A model generated the notes under the pieces. That model did not search any database and was not told the DNA's origin. It saw nothing but the letters and a program-made list of their open reading frames with translations. 29,490 nucleotides of DNA. It comes from Acetothermia bacterium UBA3571 (lineage in GTDB: Bacteria; Bipolaricaulota; Bipolaricaulia; Bipolaricaulales; Bipolaricaulaceae). Below, in pieces: positions 1 through 7,580 of this stretch. Both the position numbers and the translations under genes were made by a program. Numbering within the stretch: position 1 is the first letter of the stretch; the number at the start of each line of letters is the position of its first letter. The stretch spans positions 1 to 29,490 of the forward strand of contig DFNI01000014.1 in the NCBI GenBank assembly GCA_002375995.1, given 5' to 3'.

Positions 1-225
1 TTCTTCCAGCCGGTGAGGAAGCTTGTGGGGAAGGAGAGGGCCGGGGGCAGGGTACGGAAGATATACGACGAGGCGAGGACGCCGTACCGCCGGGTGTTGG
101 GACATCCGGAGGTCCCGGAGGAGGAGAAGGTGAGATTGCGTGAGCTCTACCTTTCGTTGAACCCGGTGAGGATAAAGAGGAGGAGGGAGGCCAATTTGAG
201 GGAATTATGGCGACTGCGAAAGTAA
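1..225 (+). CDS. Integrase-core transposase, C-terminal fragment (runs off the left edge)
   Basis: The reading frame is open from base 1 to a TAA stop at 223-225 and is cut by the window edge, so only the last 74 residues are visible. It opens with FFQPVRKLVGKER, then VRKIYDEARTPYRRVL, and ends in a basic tail rich in Arg, Leu and Glu. I recognise this ending from DDE/integrase-core (rve-type) transposases of insertion sequences, where it follows the catalytic domain. No catalytic residues lie in the visible part, so activity cannot be judged. The in-frame GTG at 13 is an internal valine codon, not a start. The element borders the 3' end of the sugar-acid operon. The family call is from memory of the motif and is moderately secure; the exact IS family is not. 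Confidence 0.65.
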   Translation, partial: FFQPVRKLVGKERAGGRVRKIYDEARTPYRRVLGHPEVPEEEKVRLRELYLSLNPVRIKRRREANLRELWRLRK

Positions 226-480
226 CCCGATTAGGAGGCAAAGCCCAGACCCTCGGTAACATAGGTTTTTGAGGCATCACGGTATTTACGAGACGGATTG
301 CCGATTTGGGTTCATGAAAGCGAAAGAGGCCGGCCAACTGATTGGGATGAAATTTTTTGGCGCTGACTGAAAAACCAGATGGAATCCGCGAATCCGCCGC
401 GTTTCAACGTCGGGTAAATCAAAGTCAAACCACTTTTTTCGTGGAGAGCTTAGCGCGGTTCCGTTGAGAAGAGGTTCAAG
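226..480. other. Non-coding gap, probably containing the right end of the IS element
   Basis: About 255 bases between the transposase stop and the terminator-like hairpin contain no convincing gene. The stretch around 270-460 is visibly richer in A and T than the genes on either side, with runs such as a T6 near 350 and a T6 near 430. The segment GTTTTTGAGGCATCACGG (about 266-283) resembles the terminal sequence I associate with such insertion sequences, but the left terminal repeat lies outside the window, so the end cannot be confirmed. Confidence 0.35.
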
Positions 481-481
481 A

Positions 482-508
482 GGGCCACGGCGGCGAAGCC
501 AGTGGCCC
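482..508 (-). terminator. Hairpin after the kinase gene, likely operon terminator
   Basis: GGGCCAC (482-488) and GTGGCCC (502-508) form a perfect 7-bp stem. It is extended inward by GGC/GCC with one bulged base around a GGCGAA loop. It lies 12 bases beyond the stop of the last minus-strand operon gene. On the minus strand the stem is followed by TCTTGAACCTCTTC, a weak T tract, so termination may be inefficient or Rho-assisted. It could also act on plus-strand transcripts leaving the IS element, where CCTTGTTTCCC follows. Confidence 0.5.
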
Positions 509-520
509 CCTTGTTTCCCT

Positions 521-1510
521 TCAGCGAACGATGCGCAGGCCTCCCCCCTTGAGCAGTCGCTCCACTTCTTCCGGAGTTGCCCAGCAGATGTCGCCGGGGT
601 TCGTCTGCTTGAGGGCCGATACCGCCACCCCGTAGTTGACGCCGGCTTCCGGGCCCCGGGTGAGGTAGCCGTAGAGGAATCCCCCTGTAAAGGAATCTCC
701 TGCTCCCACACGGTCTACGATCTCGATCTCGTATTTCGGTCCCCGGAAGATCTCCCCTTCGGCGTAAACAATGGCCGTCCAGGTGTTCCGCCAGACGGAG
801 GGTGTCTCGCGGATGGTGATGGCCACGGCCTCGAGTTCGAACTCATCTGCCAGCTTCTTGGCTACTTCCTCGTAGCTTTCGGCCTTAATGCCGAAGACCC
901 TGGCGGTGTCCTCTTCGGTAGTAAGGAGGATGTCGGCGGACTCGACCAACGGGGTCATCACCTCTCGAGCTTTCTCTCTGGACCAAAGGCGTGCTCGGTA
1001 GTTGAGGTCGATAGAGACCTTGACACCGGCCCGCTTTGCTTCCTTGACCGCTTCCTCCGTGGCGGCGGTGGCGGTTTCCGAGAGGGCGGGGGTTATTCCC
1101 GAGGTGTGGAAAAGTTTGGTTTCGGTAAAGATCGATTCCCAGTCGATTTCCCCAGGGCGAATTCGAGCCATGGCAGAGTCCCGGCGGTCGTAGATGACGG
1201 CGTTGGGCCGGGGAGACGCTCCGAACTCCACGAAATACACGCCCACCCGGTCTTCATCAGTCCAAACTATGTGGGATACATCCACCCCGTGTTCCCGGGC
1301 CTTGTTGGCGATCATCCGTCCCAGGGGGTTTCGGGTGAGCCGGGTAACGTACGCGGTCCGCAAGCCTAAACGTTGGGCGGTGACGGCCACGTTGAGTTCC
1401 GACCCTCCCACGTTCACCTCAAGGAGATGCGTCTGCTCTAAGCGTCGGAAATTCGGGGGGGACAACCGGATCATCGTCTCCCCGAAGGTCACCAGGTCGT
1501 AGCCGCTCAC
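521..1510 (-). CDS. kdgK: PfkB-family 2-keto-3-deoxy-gluconate/galactonate kinase
   Basis: A 329-residue sugar kinase of the PfkB/ribokinase family. It opens with YDLVTFGETMIRLSP and has a substrate-binding NVGGSELNVAVTAQRLG segment. Near the C-terminus is the ATP/anion-hole motif GAGDSF (269-274), with Asp272 as the expected catalytic base. The family phosphorylates 2-keto-3-deoxy sugar acids at O6 with ATP in the cytoplasm. It is the last gene of the operon and starts at GTG 1510, sharing GTGA with the aldolase stop, which indicates translational coupling. With the aldolase next door and a galactonate-type dehydratase upstream, the product is probably KDPG and/or its C4 epimer KDPGal. Which epimer is preferred cannot be read from sequence; a KDGal kinase (dgoK-like role) is equally possible. 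Confidence 0.88.
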   Translation of the reverse strand: MSGYDLVTFGETMIRLSPPNFRRLEQTHLLEVNVGGSELNVAVTAQRLGLRTAYVTRLTRNPLGRMIANKAREHGVDVSHIVWTDEDRVGVYFVEFGASPRPNAVIYDRRDSAMARIRPGEIDWESIFTETKLFHTSGITPALSETATAATEEAVKEAKRAGVKVSIDLNYRARLWSREKAREVMTPLVESADILLTTEEDTARVFGIKAESYEEVAKKLADEFELEAVAITIRETPSVWRNTWTAIVYAEGEIFRGPKYEIEIVDRVGAGDSFTGGFLYGYLTRGPEAGVNYGVAVSALKQTNPGDICWATPEEVERLLKGGGLRIVR

Positions 1511-2157
1511 GACACCTCCTTCCGAGCCGCCTCCACAGCTGCGATAAGGCGGGAGGCCTTTTCGGTGAGGACCTCGAAGCGTCCCTCCGCTAGGGCAGTC
1601 TTATCCACAAGCCAGCCGCCAGCGCACACCAACGCCGCCCCCGCACGGATGAAATCGCCGGCGTTTTCGGCCGTTATCCCCCCGGTAGGGGCTAGGGGGA
1701 TTTGGGGGAGCGGACCGCGCACGGCCCTGATGTACCCGGGCCCCAACACGCTGGCGGGAAAGACCTTCACCATATCGGCCCCGGCCTCCCAACAGGCCAA
1801 GATCTCCGTGGGGGTCATGGCCCCGGGGATCACGGGAACCCCGTAACGATGCGCCACCTCGATCACCTCGGGTTCCACCGTGGGGGTGACGAGGAACTGG
1901 GCCCCGGCGAGAATGGCCTGTCGGGCAGTGACAGCATCCAACACCGTGCCGGCGCCCATCAACACATCCGGGAGCCTCTCCCGGGACTCCGCGATGGCCT
2001 CGAGCGCCCCGGGGGTGGTCATCGTGATTTCAAGGCACTGAAGCCCTCCCTCCCGCAGGGCCTGGGCGATCCGCACGAGGTCACTCGAGGTCTGTACCCG
2101 GATAATCCCCAGGGCACCGGACGAACGTAAGCGTTCAAGGATCTCGTGTTTGCGCAT
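1507..2157 (-). CDS. eda: 2-keto-3-deoxy-6-phosphogluconate (KDPG/KDPGal) aldolase
   Basis: A 216-residue class I aldolase of the KDPG/KHG family, matching the usual length of about 210. Visible active-site landmarks are Arg20 in GIIRV, Glu43 in LEITMTTPGA, the GAGTV turn (68-72), and Lys131 in MVKVFPAS, the Schiff-base lysine. The GGI near residue 163 binds phosphate in this family. It cleaves a 6-phospho-2-keto-3-deoxy acid to pyruvate and glyceraldehyde-3-phosphate. The ATG at 2155-2157 follows a clear AAGGAGG. It lies 20 bases after the SDR stop and overlaps the kinase start by 4 bases. The KDPG-specific and KDPGal-specific (DgoA) forms cannot be separated here; the DgoD neighbour favours at least dual use. 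Confidence 0.92.
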   Translation of the reverse strand: MRKHEILERLRSSGALGIIRVQTSSDLVRIAQALREGGLQCLEITMTTPGALEAIAESRERLPDVLMGAGTVLDAVTARQAILAGAQFLVTPTVEPEVIEVAHRYGVPVIPGAMTPTEILACWEAGADMVKVFPASVLGPGYIRAVRGPLPQIPLAPTGGITAENAGDFIRAGAALVCAGGWLVDKTALAEGRFEVLTEKASRLIAAVEAARKEVS

Positions 2158-2177
2158 GTTCCCTCCTTATCCCCGTG

Positions 2178-2939
2178 TCATTTTTCCCGGGAGGCTATAA
2201 ACCCCCCATCTACATAGATCACTTGGCCGGTCACGTAGCGGGACGCGTCCGAAGCGAGGAAGACCGCCGCCCCCGCAAGATCCTCCGGATATCCCTCTCG
2301 GCCTAAAGGGACCTGCCGTTTGAGCCGGGCGTACCAATCGGGGTCGCTGAAGAGGCCCTTGGTCATGTCGGTGCGGAAATATCCAGGGGCAATACAGTTC
2401 ACCCGGATACCCAAAGGACCCCACTCGGCCGCGAGCACCCGGGTCAGCCCCACCACTCCTGCCTTGCTGGCCGCGTAGGGGGCCAAAGTAGGGATGCCCA
2501 CCCCCGAAAGGAGTGAGGCGATGTTGATAATGCTTCCCCCGCCTTCCTCCCGCATCACCGCTGCCGCCGCCTGACAGACGAAGAAGGTCCCTTTGAGGTT
2601 CGTGTCCAGGATGAAATCCCAAAGCTCCTCCGTTACTTCCAGGGACGGACACCGTTGGTTCACCCCGGCGGCGTTGACCACTATGTCCAGTTTCCCCAGG
2701 GCCGAAGTCGTTTCCTTCACCATTCGTTTAGCCCCGTCCACCCGGGATACATCGGCCACCACGGCGACGGAGCGCCGCCCCAGTTCCCGGATTTCCCCCG
2801 CCACTTCCTCCAGAGCCGCGCGGTTTCGGCTGGCTACTGCCACATCGGCGCCGGCCCTTGCCAACGCCAGCGCGATTCCCCTTCCAAGCCCCCGGCTCCC
2901 TCCGGTCACCAAGGCGACTTTGCCGGCAAGCGAGAACAT
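2178..2939 (-). CDS. SDR-family NAD(P)-dependent oxidoreductase
   Basis: A 253-residue classical short-chain dehydrogenase. It has the TGGSRGLGRG cofactor motif at 12-21, NAAG at 89-92, Asn114, and the Ser142-Tyr155-Lys159 catalytic set (YAASK). The C-terminus IYVDGG is typical of the FabG/gluconate-5-dehydrogenase/KduD group. Ser37-Arg38 after the second strand hints at NADP(H) use. In this operon a likely role is interconversion of a keto-uronate or keto-aldonate with the corresponding aldonate; the substrate cannot be named. I chose ATG 2939 because family homology begins at FSLAGKVALVTGG. An ATG at 3005 has a better GGAGGG site and would add 22 residues while overlapping the dehydratase by 23 bases, but those bases also encode the conserved end of that protein. 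Confidence 0.88.
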   Translation of the reverse strand: MFSLAGKVALVTGGSRGLGRGIALALARAGADVAVASRNRAALEEVAGEIRELGRRSVAVVADVSRVDGAKRMVKETTSALGKLDIVVNAAGVNQRCPSLEVTEELWDFILDTNLKGTFFVCQAAAAVMREEGGGSIINIASLLSGVGIPTLAPYAASKAGVVGLTRVLAAEWGPLGIRVNCIAPGYFRTDMTKGLFSDPDWYARLKRQVPLGREGYPEDLAGAAVFLASDASRYVTGQVIYVDGGFIASREK

Positions 2940-2982
2940 GGCCTCGCCCGCGCTATTCCGTCCTCCCTTACCCAAGGCCTCC

Positions 2983-4134
2983 TCACCACTCCAATAGGCT
3001 CCCATCGCGATCCCTCCAGATAGGGTTCTTCCAGTCCAGGGACGTGGACGATGCTGAACGCACCGCCCTCTCATCCACGTTTATCCCAAGTCCCGGCCCT
3101 TCGGGCAGAAGTACAAACCCCTCATGTAGGGCAAAGACCTCGGGGTTCGTGAGGTAATCGGTGAGCTCCACCCCCTCGTTGTAATGGATACCCAGGCTGG
3201 TTTCTTGAATCAAAAAATTCGGAACAGCCGCGGCCACCTGGATGCAGGCCGCCAGGGCGATGGGGCCCAAGGGACAGTGAAAGGCCACCACTGCCCCGTA
3301 AGTTTCGGCCAAGGTCGCGATACGGCGACACTCGCTGATCCCCCCGGCGTGGGAAAGGTCCGGCTGCGCCACGTCCAACACCCCCGCTTCCAGGAACGGG
3401 CGGAAATCCCACCGGCTGTAGAGCCTTTCCCCGAACGCCAACGGCACGGTGGTCAAGGCCTTCAGGCGTTCAAGGCGCGGAACGAGCGGGGGCAACAGGG
3501 GCTCTTCGTAAAACAGGGGCGATAAGGGCTCCAGGGCTCGCACAAGGCGGGGCGCCAGGGCCGCCGATACCCGGCCGTGGAAATCTATGGCGATGTCTAC
3601 GTCGTCCCCCACAGCCTCCCGGACCTCGGCGATCCGTGACACTATCACCTGGATGCGGGAGGCCTTCGGGAGGAGCTCCAGCTTTCCCGCCACGTTCATC
3701 TTCAGGGCGGTGAACCCGCGGCGCACCTGGGCTTCCGCTTCTTCCGCCACCTCTCCGGGCTCGTCCCCTCCTATCCACCGGTAGACTCGGACCCGTTCCC
3801 GGCACGGACCGCCCAAGAGCTCGTAAACCGGCACCCCCAACGCCTTCCCCTTCAAGTCCCACAGGGCTTGGTCGATCCCCGCCAGGGCGCTCATCGAGAT
3901 CGCCCCTCCGCGGTAAAACCCCCCACGATAGAGCACCTGCCACACATCCTCGATCCGGGAAACGTCCAGCTTGAGGACGTACTTTTCCATGAGCTCGCGC
4001 ACGGCAGCCACCATCGTTTCCACGCGGCCCTCCAGCACGGGCTCCCCCCACCCCACCAGCCCCTCCTGAGTCTCGACCCGGAGGAACAGCCACCGCGGCG
4101 GCACCGGAAAGAGCTCGTACTTTCGGATCCTCAT
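2983..4134 (-). CDS. dgoD: D-galactonate dehydratase (mandelate racemase/enolase superfamily)
   Basis: A 383-residue enolase-superfamily dehydratase that I can align by memory along most of its length with E. coli DgoD, with an offset of one residue. The N-terminal cap starts with PPRWLFLRVET and VGWGEPVLEG. Metal ligands and catalytic residues are present: Asp184 and His186 (DFHGRVS), Glu210 (YEEP), Glu236 (GERL), His286 (HCPLGPIALAA) and Glu311 (QETS). The C-terminus WKNPIWRDRDGS matches the galactonate dehydratase tail. The enzyme removes water from D-galactonate to give 2-keto-3-deoxygalactonate, using Mg2+, in the cytoplasm. The ATG at 4134 follows GGGAGG and lies 10 bases after the UxaA-like stop. 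Other aldonates are possible substrates in this superfamily, but the fit to the DgoD subgroup is close. Confidence 0.92.
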   Translation of the reverse strand: MRIRKYELFPVPPRWLFLRVETQEGLVGWGEPVLEGRVETMVAAVRELMEKYVLKLDVSRIEDVWQVLYRGGFYRGGAISMSALAGIDQALWDLKGKALGVPVYELLGGPCRERVRVYRWIGGDEPGEVAEEAEAQVRRGFTALKMNVAGKLELLPKASRIQVIVSRIAEVREAVGDDVDIAIDFHGRVSAALAPRLVRALEPLSPLFYEEPLLPPLVPRLERLKALTTVPLAFGERLYSRWDFRPFLEAGVLDVAQPDLSHAGGISECRRIATLAETYGAVVAFHCPLGPIALAACIQVAAAVPNFLIQETSLGIHYNEGVELTDYLTNPEVFALHEGFVLLPEGPGLGINVDERAVRSASSTSLDWKNPIWRDRDGSLLEW

Positions 4135-4144
4135 CTTCCTCCCT

Positions 4145-5620
4145 TCACACCCTGGGGGCCCGGGCCTCGATGGCGAACTCCCGGTGTCCCCATTCTTCCG
4201 CACGGGTAAGCTTCCCCCCGGCCACCGCGATGAGGAGCTCCAGGAGCTCTCCGGCGACACGGGTCACGGAGCTCCCCCGGAGTATCGGCCCGGCGTCGAA
4301 GTCGATGTCGTCCCGCATCCGCTCGAACAGGGGGGTATTGCTCGAGATCTTTATCACCGGGGCGATGGGGTTCCCCAGGGGGGTGCCGCGTCCGGTGGTG
4401 AAAAGGACGAGCTGCGCCCCTCCGGCCACCATGCCCGTAACTGACTCCGGGTCGTTCCCCGAAGTATCCATAACCACCAATCCACGGGCAGTGGGGCTCT
4501 CTCCGTATGGGAGGAACTCCATCACCGGGGTTGTGCCCCCTTTGGCGATGGCGCCCAAGGACTTCTCCTCGATGGTGGTCAACCCTCCTTCCATATTTCC
4601 CGGGCTCGGCTGAGCTCCCCGCAGATCCACTCCCATTTCCTCGGCCACCGCCTCCCTGCGCGCCACGGCCCGCAATATCTCCTCCCCCACCTCTGGGGAA
4701 ACGGCCCTGGCGGCCAGGATCCGCTCGGCCCCGATGAATTCCGTGACTTCCGAGAGGATCACCGTGCCACCGAGCCCTACCAAGGCATCCGCCACCGCCC
4801 CCACCACCGGGTTGGCCGTGATCCCGGACCAAGCGTCCGAGCCACCACACTCAACGCCCACCACCAGCTCCGACAACGGGATCGGTTCCCGCCTGGCTTC
4901 CCTCACTTTCCGGAGGAGCTCCGACGCCATGGCTTTCCCCCTCTCCACGGCCGCTCGGCTCCCACCCACCTCCTGCACGGTGAGCAGTTCTATCACGTAC
5001 CCTTTACTTCTTAGCTCCTCCACGAGCTCTACCGTGGGCAGGGCCTCACAACCGAGCCCCACAAGAAGGGTCGCTCCCACGTTCGGATGCGAGGCGTACG
5101 CCCTGAGTACCCGCACGGTAAGCTCCAGGTCCTCGCCCAGCTGAGAACAACCGTATATGTGGGGGAGGGCCACGGTCCCCGGAACTTCTTGGCCGATGCG
5201 TTCCACCACCCCGTTGACGCAGTGGACCGCGGCCAATACCAATACGTGGTTACGCACCCCCGTTCGGCCGTCAGGTCGGCGGAAGCCGAGGAAGTGTGTG
5301 GCGGAGGGACGCGGGACTTTGGGCAAGTCCACCTTTTCCTCTGGCAGAGCCGTATCCCCGTAGGTCCTGCCGCTTCCCAAGTTGTGAACGTGGACGTGCT
5401 CCCCCGGCGAGATGTCGCGCGTGGCCCGGCCGATGGGGTGGCCGTATTTGATCACCCGATCTCCCCGCGGAATGGGCGAAAGCGCGAATTTGTGGCCGTA
5501 CGGGATCCGATCGCGCGTGCGCACCGCGCTTTCCCCCACACAAACCGTAACTCCCGGGGGGAGGGACTCCAGGGCCAGGGCCACGTTGTCCCGCGGGTGC
5601 AGCCGCAGCGCCTTGTCCAT
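4145..5620 (-). CDS. uxaA: UxaA-family sugar-acid dehydratase (altronate dehydratase type)
   Basis: A 491-residue protein matching the full two-domain UxaA architecture (about 495 in E. coli). An N-terminal SAF-like domain of about 85 residues (VALALESLPPG to SPGEHVHVHN) is followed by the large UxaA domain beginning near FRRPDGRTGVRNHVLVLA. Conserved pieces include YGCSQLGEDLE, GVECGGSDAWSG, the GNMEGGLTTIEEKSLG block and GRGTPLGNPIAPVIKISSN. The family dehydrates D-altronate, or related acids such as galactarate in GarD, with Fe2+/Mn2+. Altronate would give KDG, which feeds the kinase and aldolase downstream. Start ATG 5620 fits the family start and follows the dehydrogenase stop by 4 bases; its ribosome site is weak, suggesting coupling. 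Substrate is inferred from family only. Confidence 0.85.
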   Translation of the reverse strand: MDKALRLHPRDNVALALESLPPGVTVCVGESAVRTRDRIPYGHKFALSPIPRGDRVIKYGHPIGRATRDISPGEHVHVHNLGSGRTYGDTALPEEKVDLPKVPRPSATHFLGFRRPDGRTGVRNHVLVLAAVHCVNGVVERIGQEVPGTVALPHIYGCSQLGEDLELTVRVLRAYASHPNVGATLLVGLGCEALPTVELVEELRSKGYVIELLTVQEVGGSRAAVERGKAMASELLRKVREARREPIPLSELVVGVECGGSDAWSGITANPVVGAVADALVGLGGTVILSEVTEFIGAERILAARAVSPEVGEEILRAVARREAVAEEMGVDLRGAQPSPGNMEGGLTTIEEKSLGAIAKGGTTPVMEFLPYGESPTARGLVVMDTSGNDPESVTGMVAGGAQLVLFTTGRGTPLGNPIAPVIKISSNTPLFERMRDDIDFDAGPILRGSSVTRVAGELLELLIAVAGGKLTRAEEWGHREFAIEARAPRV

Positions 5621-5624
5621 CCCG

Positions 5625-6713
5625 TCACCCCCGGGATCTGGCGGCACGTCCCAGGGCGTCGGCACGGAGCAGGGCATCCATGAGCCCTTCCGGGGAAAGC
5701 TGCACGGGCTCGTTTTCAAGCTTGTTCGTTTCCCTCTCGAACACGTATTCCACCACTCGCACAAGCGCCTCTTCGCTCCGCTCTAGCCCGAGCTCCCTCA
5801 AGGTGACGGGGAGGCCGAGGTCCAGGAGGAGTGACAACACCTCCTCCACCTCTTCGGCCTCCTCGGCCACGCACTGTACAAGCAACCCGAACGCCACCTT
5901 CTCACCATGTAGGGCCTCATGGGTGGAAGGGATCTGGGTCAGCCCGTTGTGAATCGCGTGGGCCAGGGCCAAGCCCCCGTTTTCGAACCCGAGGCCGCTC
6001 AAGAGGATGTTGGTCTCTATCACCGTTTCCAGGGCTTCCCCCACTACACCGGCTTGGGCCTGGGAGAGGGCCTCCCGGGCGTGTCTCCTCAGGTTTTCCC
6101 AGCACTGGCGTGCCAACGATAGGCCCGCCCACGTGGGCGGGCCCCCGAACAGGGTCCTTCCCCCAGCGTGCCAACACGCCCGGGCCTCGAACCAAGTGGC
6201 CAAGGCATCTCCCATCCCCGCCACGAGGTAGCGGGGCGGGGCCGCGGCAACAACCTGGCTATCCACCAATACCAACGCGGGCGAACGGCTCAGGAGGCGA
6301 ATCTCCTCCACCGAGCCGTCGGCGCGGTTGAGGACCGCCACCCGGCTCACCGGTGCGTCGGTGGAGGCCAGGGTGGGACAGGAAACCACGGATATCCCCA
6401 AGCGGTTCCCCACCAATTTGGCGGCGTCCACTGCGCGTCCTCCCCCGGCACCCACCACGGCATCCACGCCCAAGCACAGGGCGGCGAGCCTCTCCACCTC
6501 CCCGCGCTCACACTCCCCCCCGAATTGCAGAAAAATTATGTCCAGATCGTGCTCTTCTGCTGTCCGCTCGAGGGGCTCGCGGACGATCCCCTCCACCACG
6601 GCGTCAGCAATGACCGTGAGGCGCGCGCCCACTCGTCCGAGATACGCCCCACACCGGGCGAGCAGGTTTGGCCCCTGGACATAGAGGGGAGGCGACTCGA
6701 AGTGACGGATCAT
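5625..6713 (-). CDS. Iron/zinc-containing alcohol dehydrogenase, glycerol-dehydrogenase (GldA) type
   Basis: A 362-residue group III alcohol dehydrogenase of the glycerol dehydrogenase branch. It shows the NAD-binding GAGGGRAVDAAK (88-99), the PTLASTDAPVSRVAV segment (113-127) typical of GldA-like proteins, and the metal ligands Asp169 (MGDALATW), His252 (ALAHAIHNGL) and His269 (EALHGEKVAFG). The family oxidises secondary alcohol groups with NAD+. Within a sugar-acid operon, directly before an altronate-type dehydratase, its substrate is more likely a polyol or an aldonate hydroxyl than glycerol; this is inference. ATG 6713 lies 6 bases from the permease stop. No truncation is seen. Confidence 0.82.
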   Translation of the reverse strand: MIRHFESPPLYVQGPNLLARCGAYLGRVGARLTVIADAVVEGIVREPLERTAEEHDLDIIFLQFGGECERGEVERLAALCLGVDAVVGAGGGRAVDAAKLVGNRLGISVVSCPTLASTDAPVSRVAVLNRADGSVEEIRLLSRSPALVLVDSQVVAAAPPRYLVAGMGDALATWFEARACWHAGGRTLFGGPPTWAGLSLARQCWENLRRHAREALSQAQAGVVGEALETVIETNILLSGLGFENGGLALAHAIHNGLTQIPSTHEALHGEKVAFGLLVQCVAEEAEEVEEVLSLLLDLGLPVTLRELGLERSEEALVRVVEYVFERETNKLENEPVQLSPEGLMDALLRADALGRAARSRG

Positions 6714-6719
6714 TCCCGC

Positions 6720-7580
6720 TCACATCTTTCCCATCCCGGCCGTGAGCCCCTTGACGATCCACCGTTGCGCCACGATGAAGAAGATGATGCCGGGGATTAT
6801 GGCCAATACTCCGGCGGCGGCCAGGGTATTCCAGTAGGTGAGCTCATCGCCCACGAAGTAATAGATCCCCACCGTGATCGGCTTGAGCACATCGGAGTTG
6901 ATGAAGATGAATGGGGCAAGGAACTCGTTCCACGTCCAAAGGAACGCGATGATGGCCACGGCGCTTATCCCGGTGGCCATGGTGGGGATCACCACCCGCA
7001 AGAGGGCGCCCAAGCGACTGGCCCCGTCCACCAATGCGGCATCGATGAGCTCACCGGGGAACGCCTCGAAGAAAGACTTCAGCATCCAGACTACCAGGGG
7101 GTAACAGAGGTAGATGGTGTAGAAGATCACCCCGGTCCGGGTGTTGATCAAGCCGAGGTACCTCAGGATGAGGTAAAACGGCAATAGCAATGCGATCGGA
7201 GGGATCAACCGGGTCAGAAGGAATAACACCAACGCGGCTTTGCTTCCCTTAAACGGGTAACGCACAAGCCCGTACGCGGTGAGGATCCCGGCGGCCGTGA
7301 CCACAAAGGAGGTAGTGAGGGAGATGATGAGGGAGTTCATGAGGTAGATCGGCACCGGGGAGCCCGTGAGGATTCCCCGCCTTCCGCCGAAGTAGGCCTC
7401 GAACGTGAAGCGATGGGGGAAGTACGTGGGAGGCCAGTGGAACGTCTCCTCCAGAGATTTGAACGACGTGATGAACGTCCAGAAGATGGGGAAAAGGAGC
7501 ACCGCCAAGATGACGCACAAGAGCACGTAGGCGGTGGCCTTGTGGTCCACGATGCGGGCTGCCCACCTCCTCAGGACCAT
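6720..7580 (-). CDS. ABC sugar transporter permease, MalG-like (CUT1)
   Basis: A 286-residue inner-membrane permease with about six hydrophobic helices, the first at roughly 15-35. The ATPase-contacting EAA loop is ALVDGASRLGALLRVVIP. The sequence PITVGIYYFVGDELTYWNTLAAAGVLAIIPGIIFF and the ending WIVKGLTAGMGK are standard for MalG-type components of carbohydrate importers. Start ATG 7580 has a strong AAGGAGGAG and overlaps the end of the first permease by 10 bases. It pairs with that permease to form the channel. The operon has no ATPase gene, so a shared MsmX/UgpC-like ATPase encoded elsewhere is expected. Cargo is inferred to be a sugar acid or its conjugate from the neighbouring enzymes. 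Confidence 0.92.
   Translation of the reverse strand: MVLRRWAARIVDHKATAYVLLCVILAVLLFPIFWTFITSFKSLEETFHWPPTYFPHRFTFEAYFGGRRGILTGSPVPIYLMNSLIISLTTSFVVTAAGILTAYGLVRYPFKGSKAALVLFLLTRLIPPIALLLPFYLILRYLGLINTRTGVIFYTIYLCYPLVVWMLKSFFEAFPGELIDAALVDGASRLGALLRVVIPTMATGISAVAIIAFLWTWNEFLAPFIFINSDVLKPITVGIYYFVGDELTYWNTLAAAGVLAIIPGIIFFIVAQRWIVKGLTAGMGKM

Noticed and set aside
4146..5764. Longer N-terminus for the UxaA-like protein from an upstream ATG
   Set aside because: The extra 48 residues are the frame-shifted end of the dehydrogenase gene and have no likeness to UxaA. The ATG at 5620 matches the family start.
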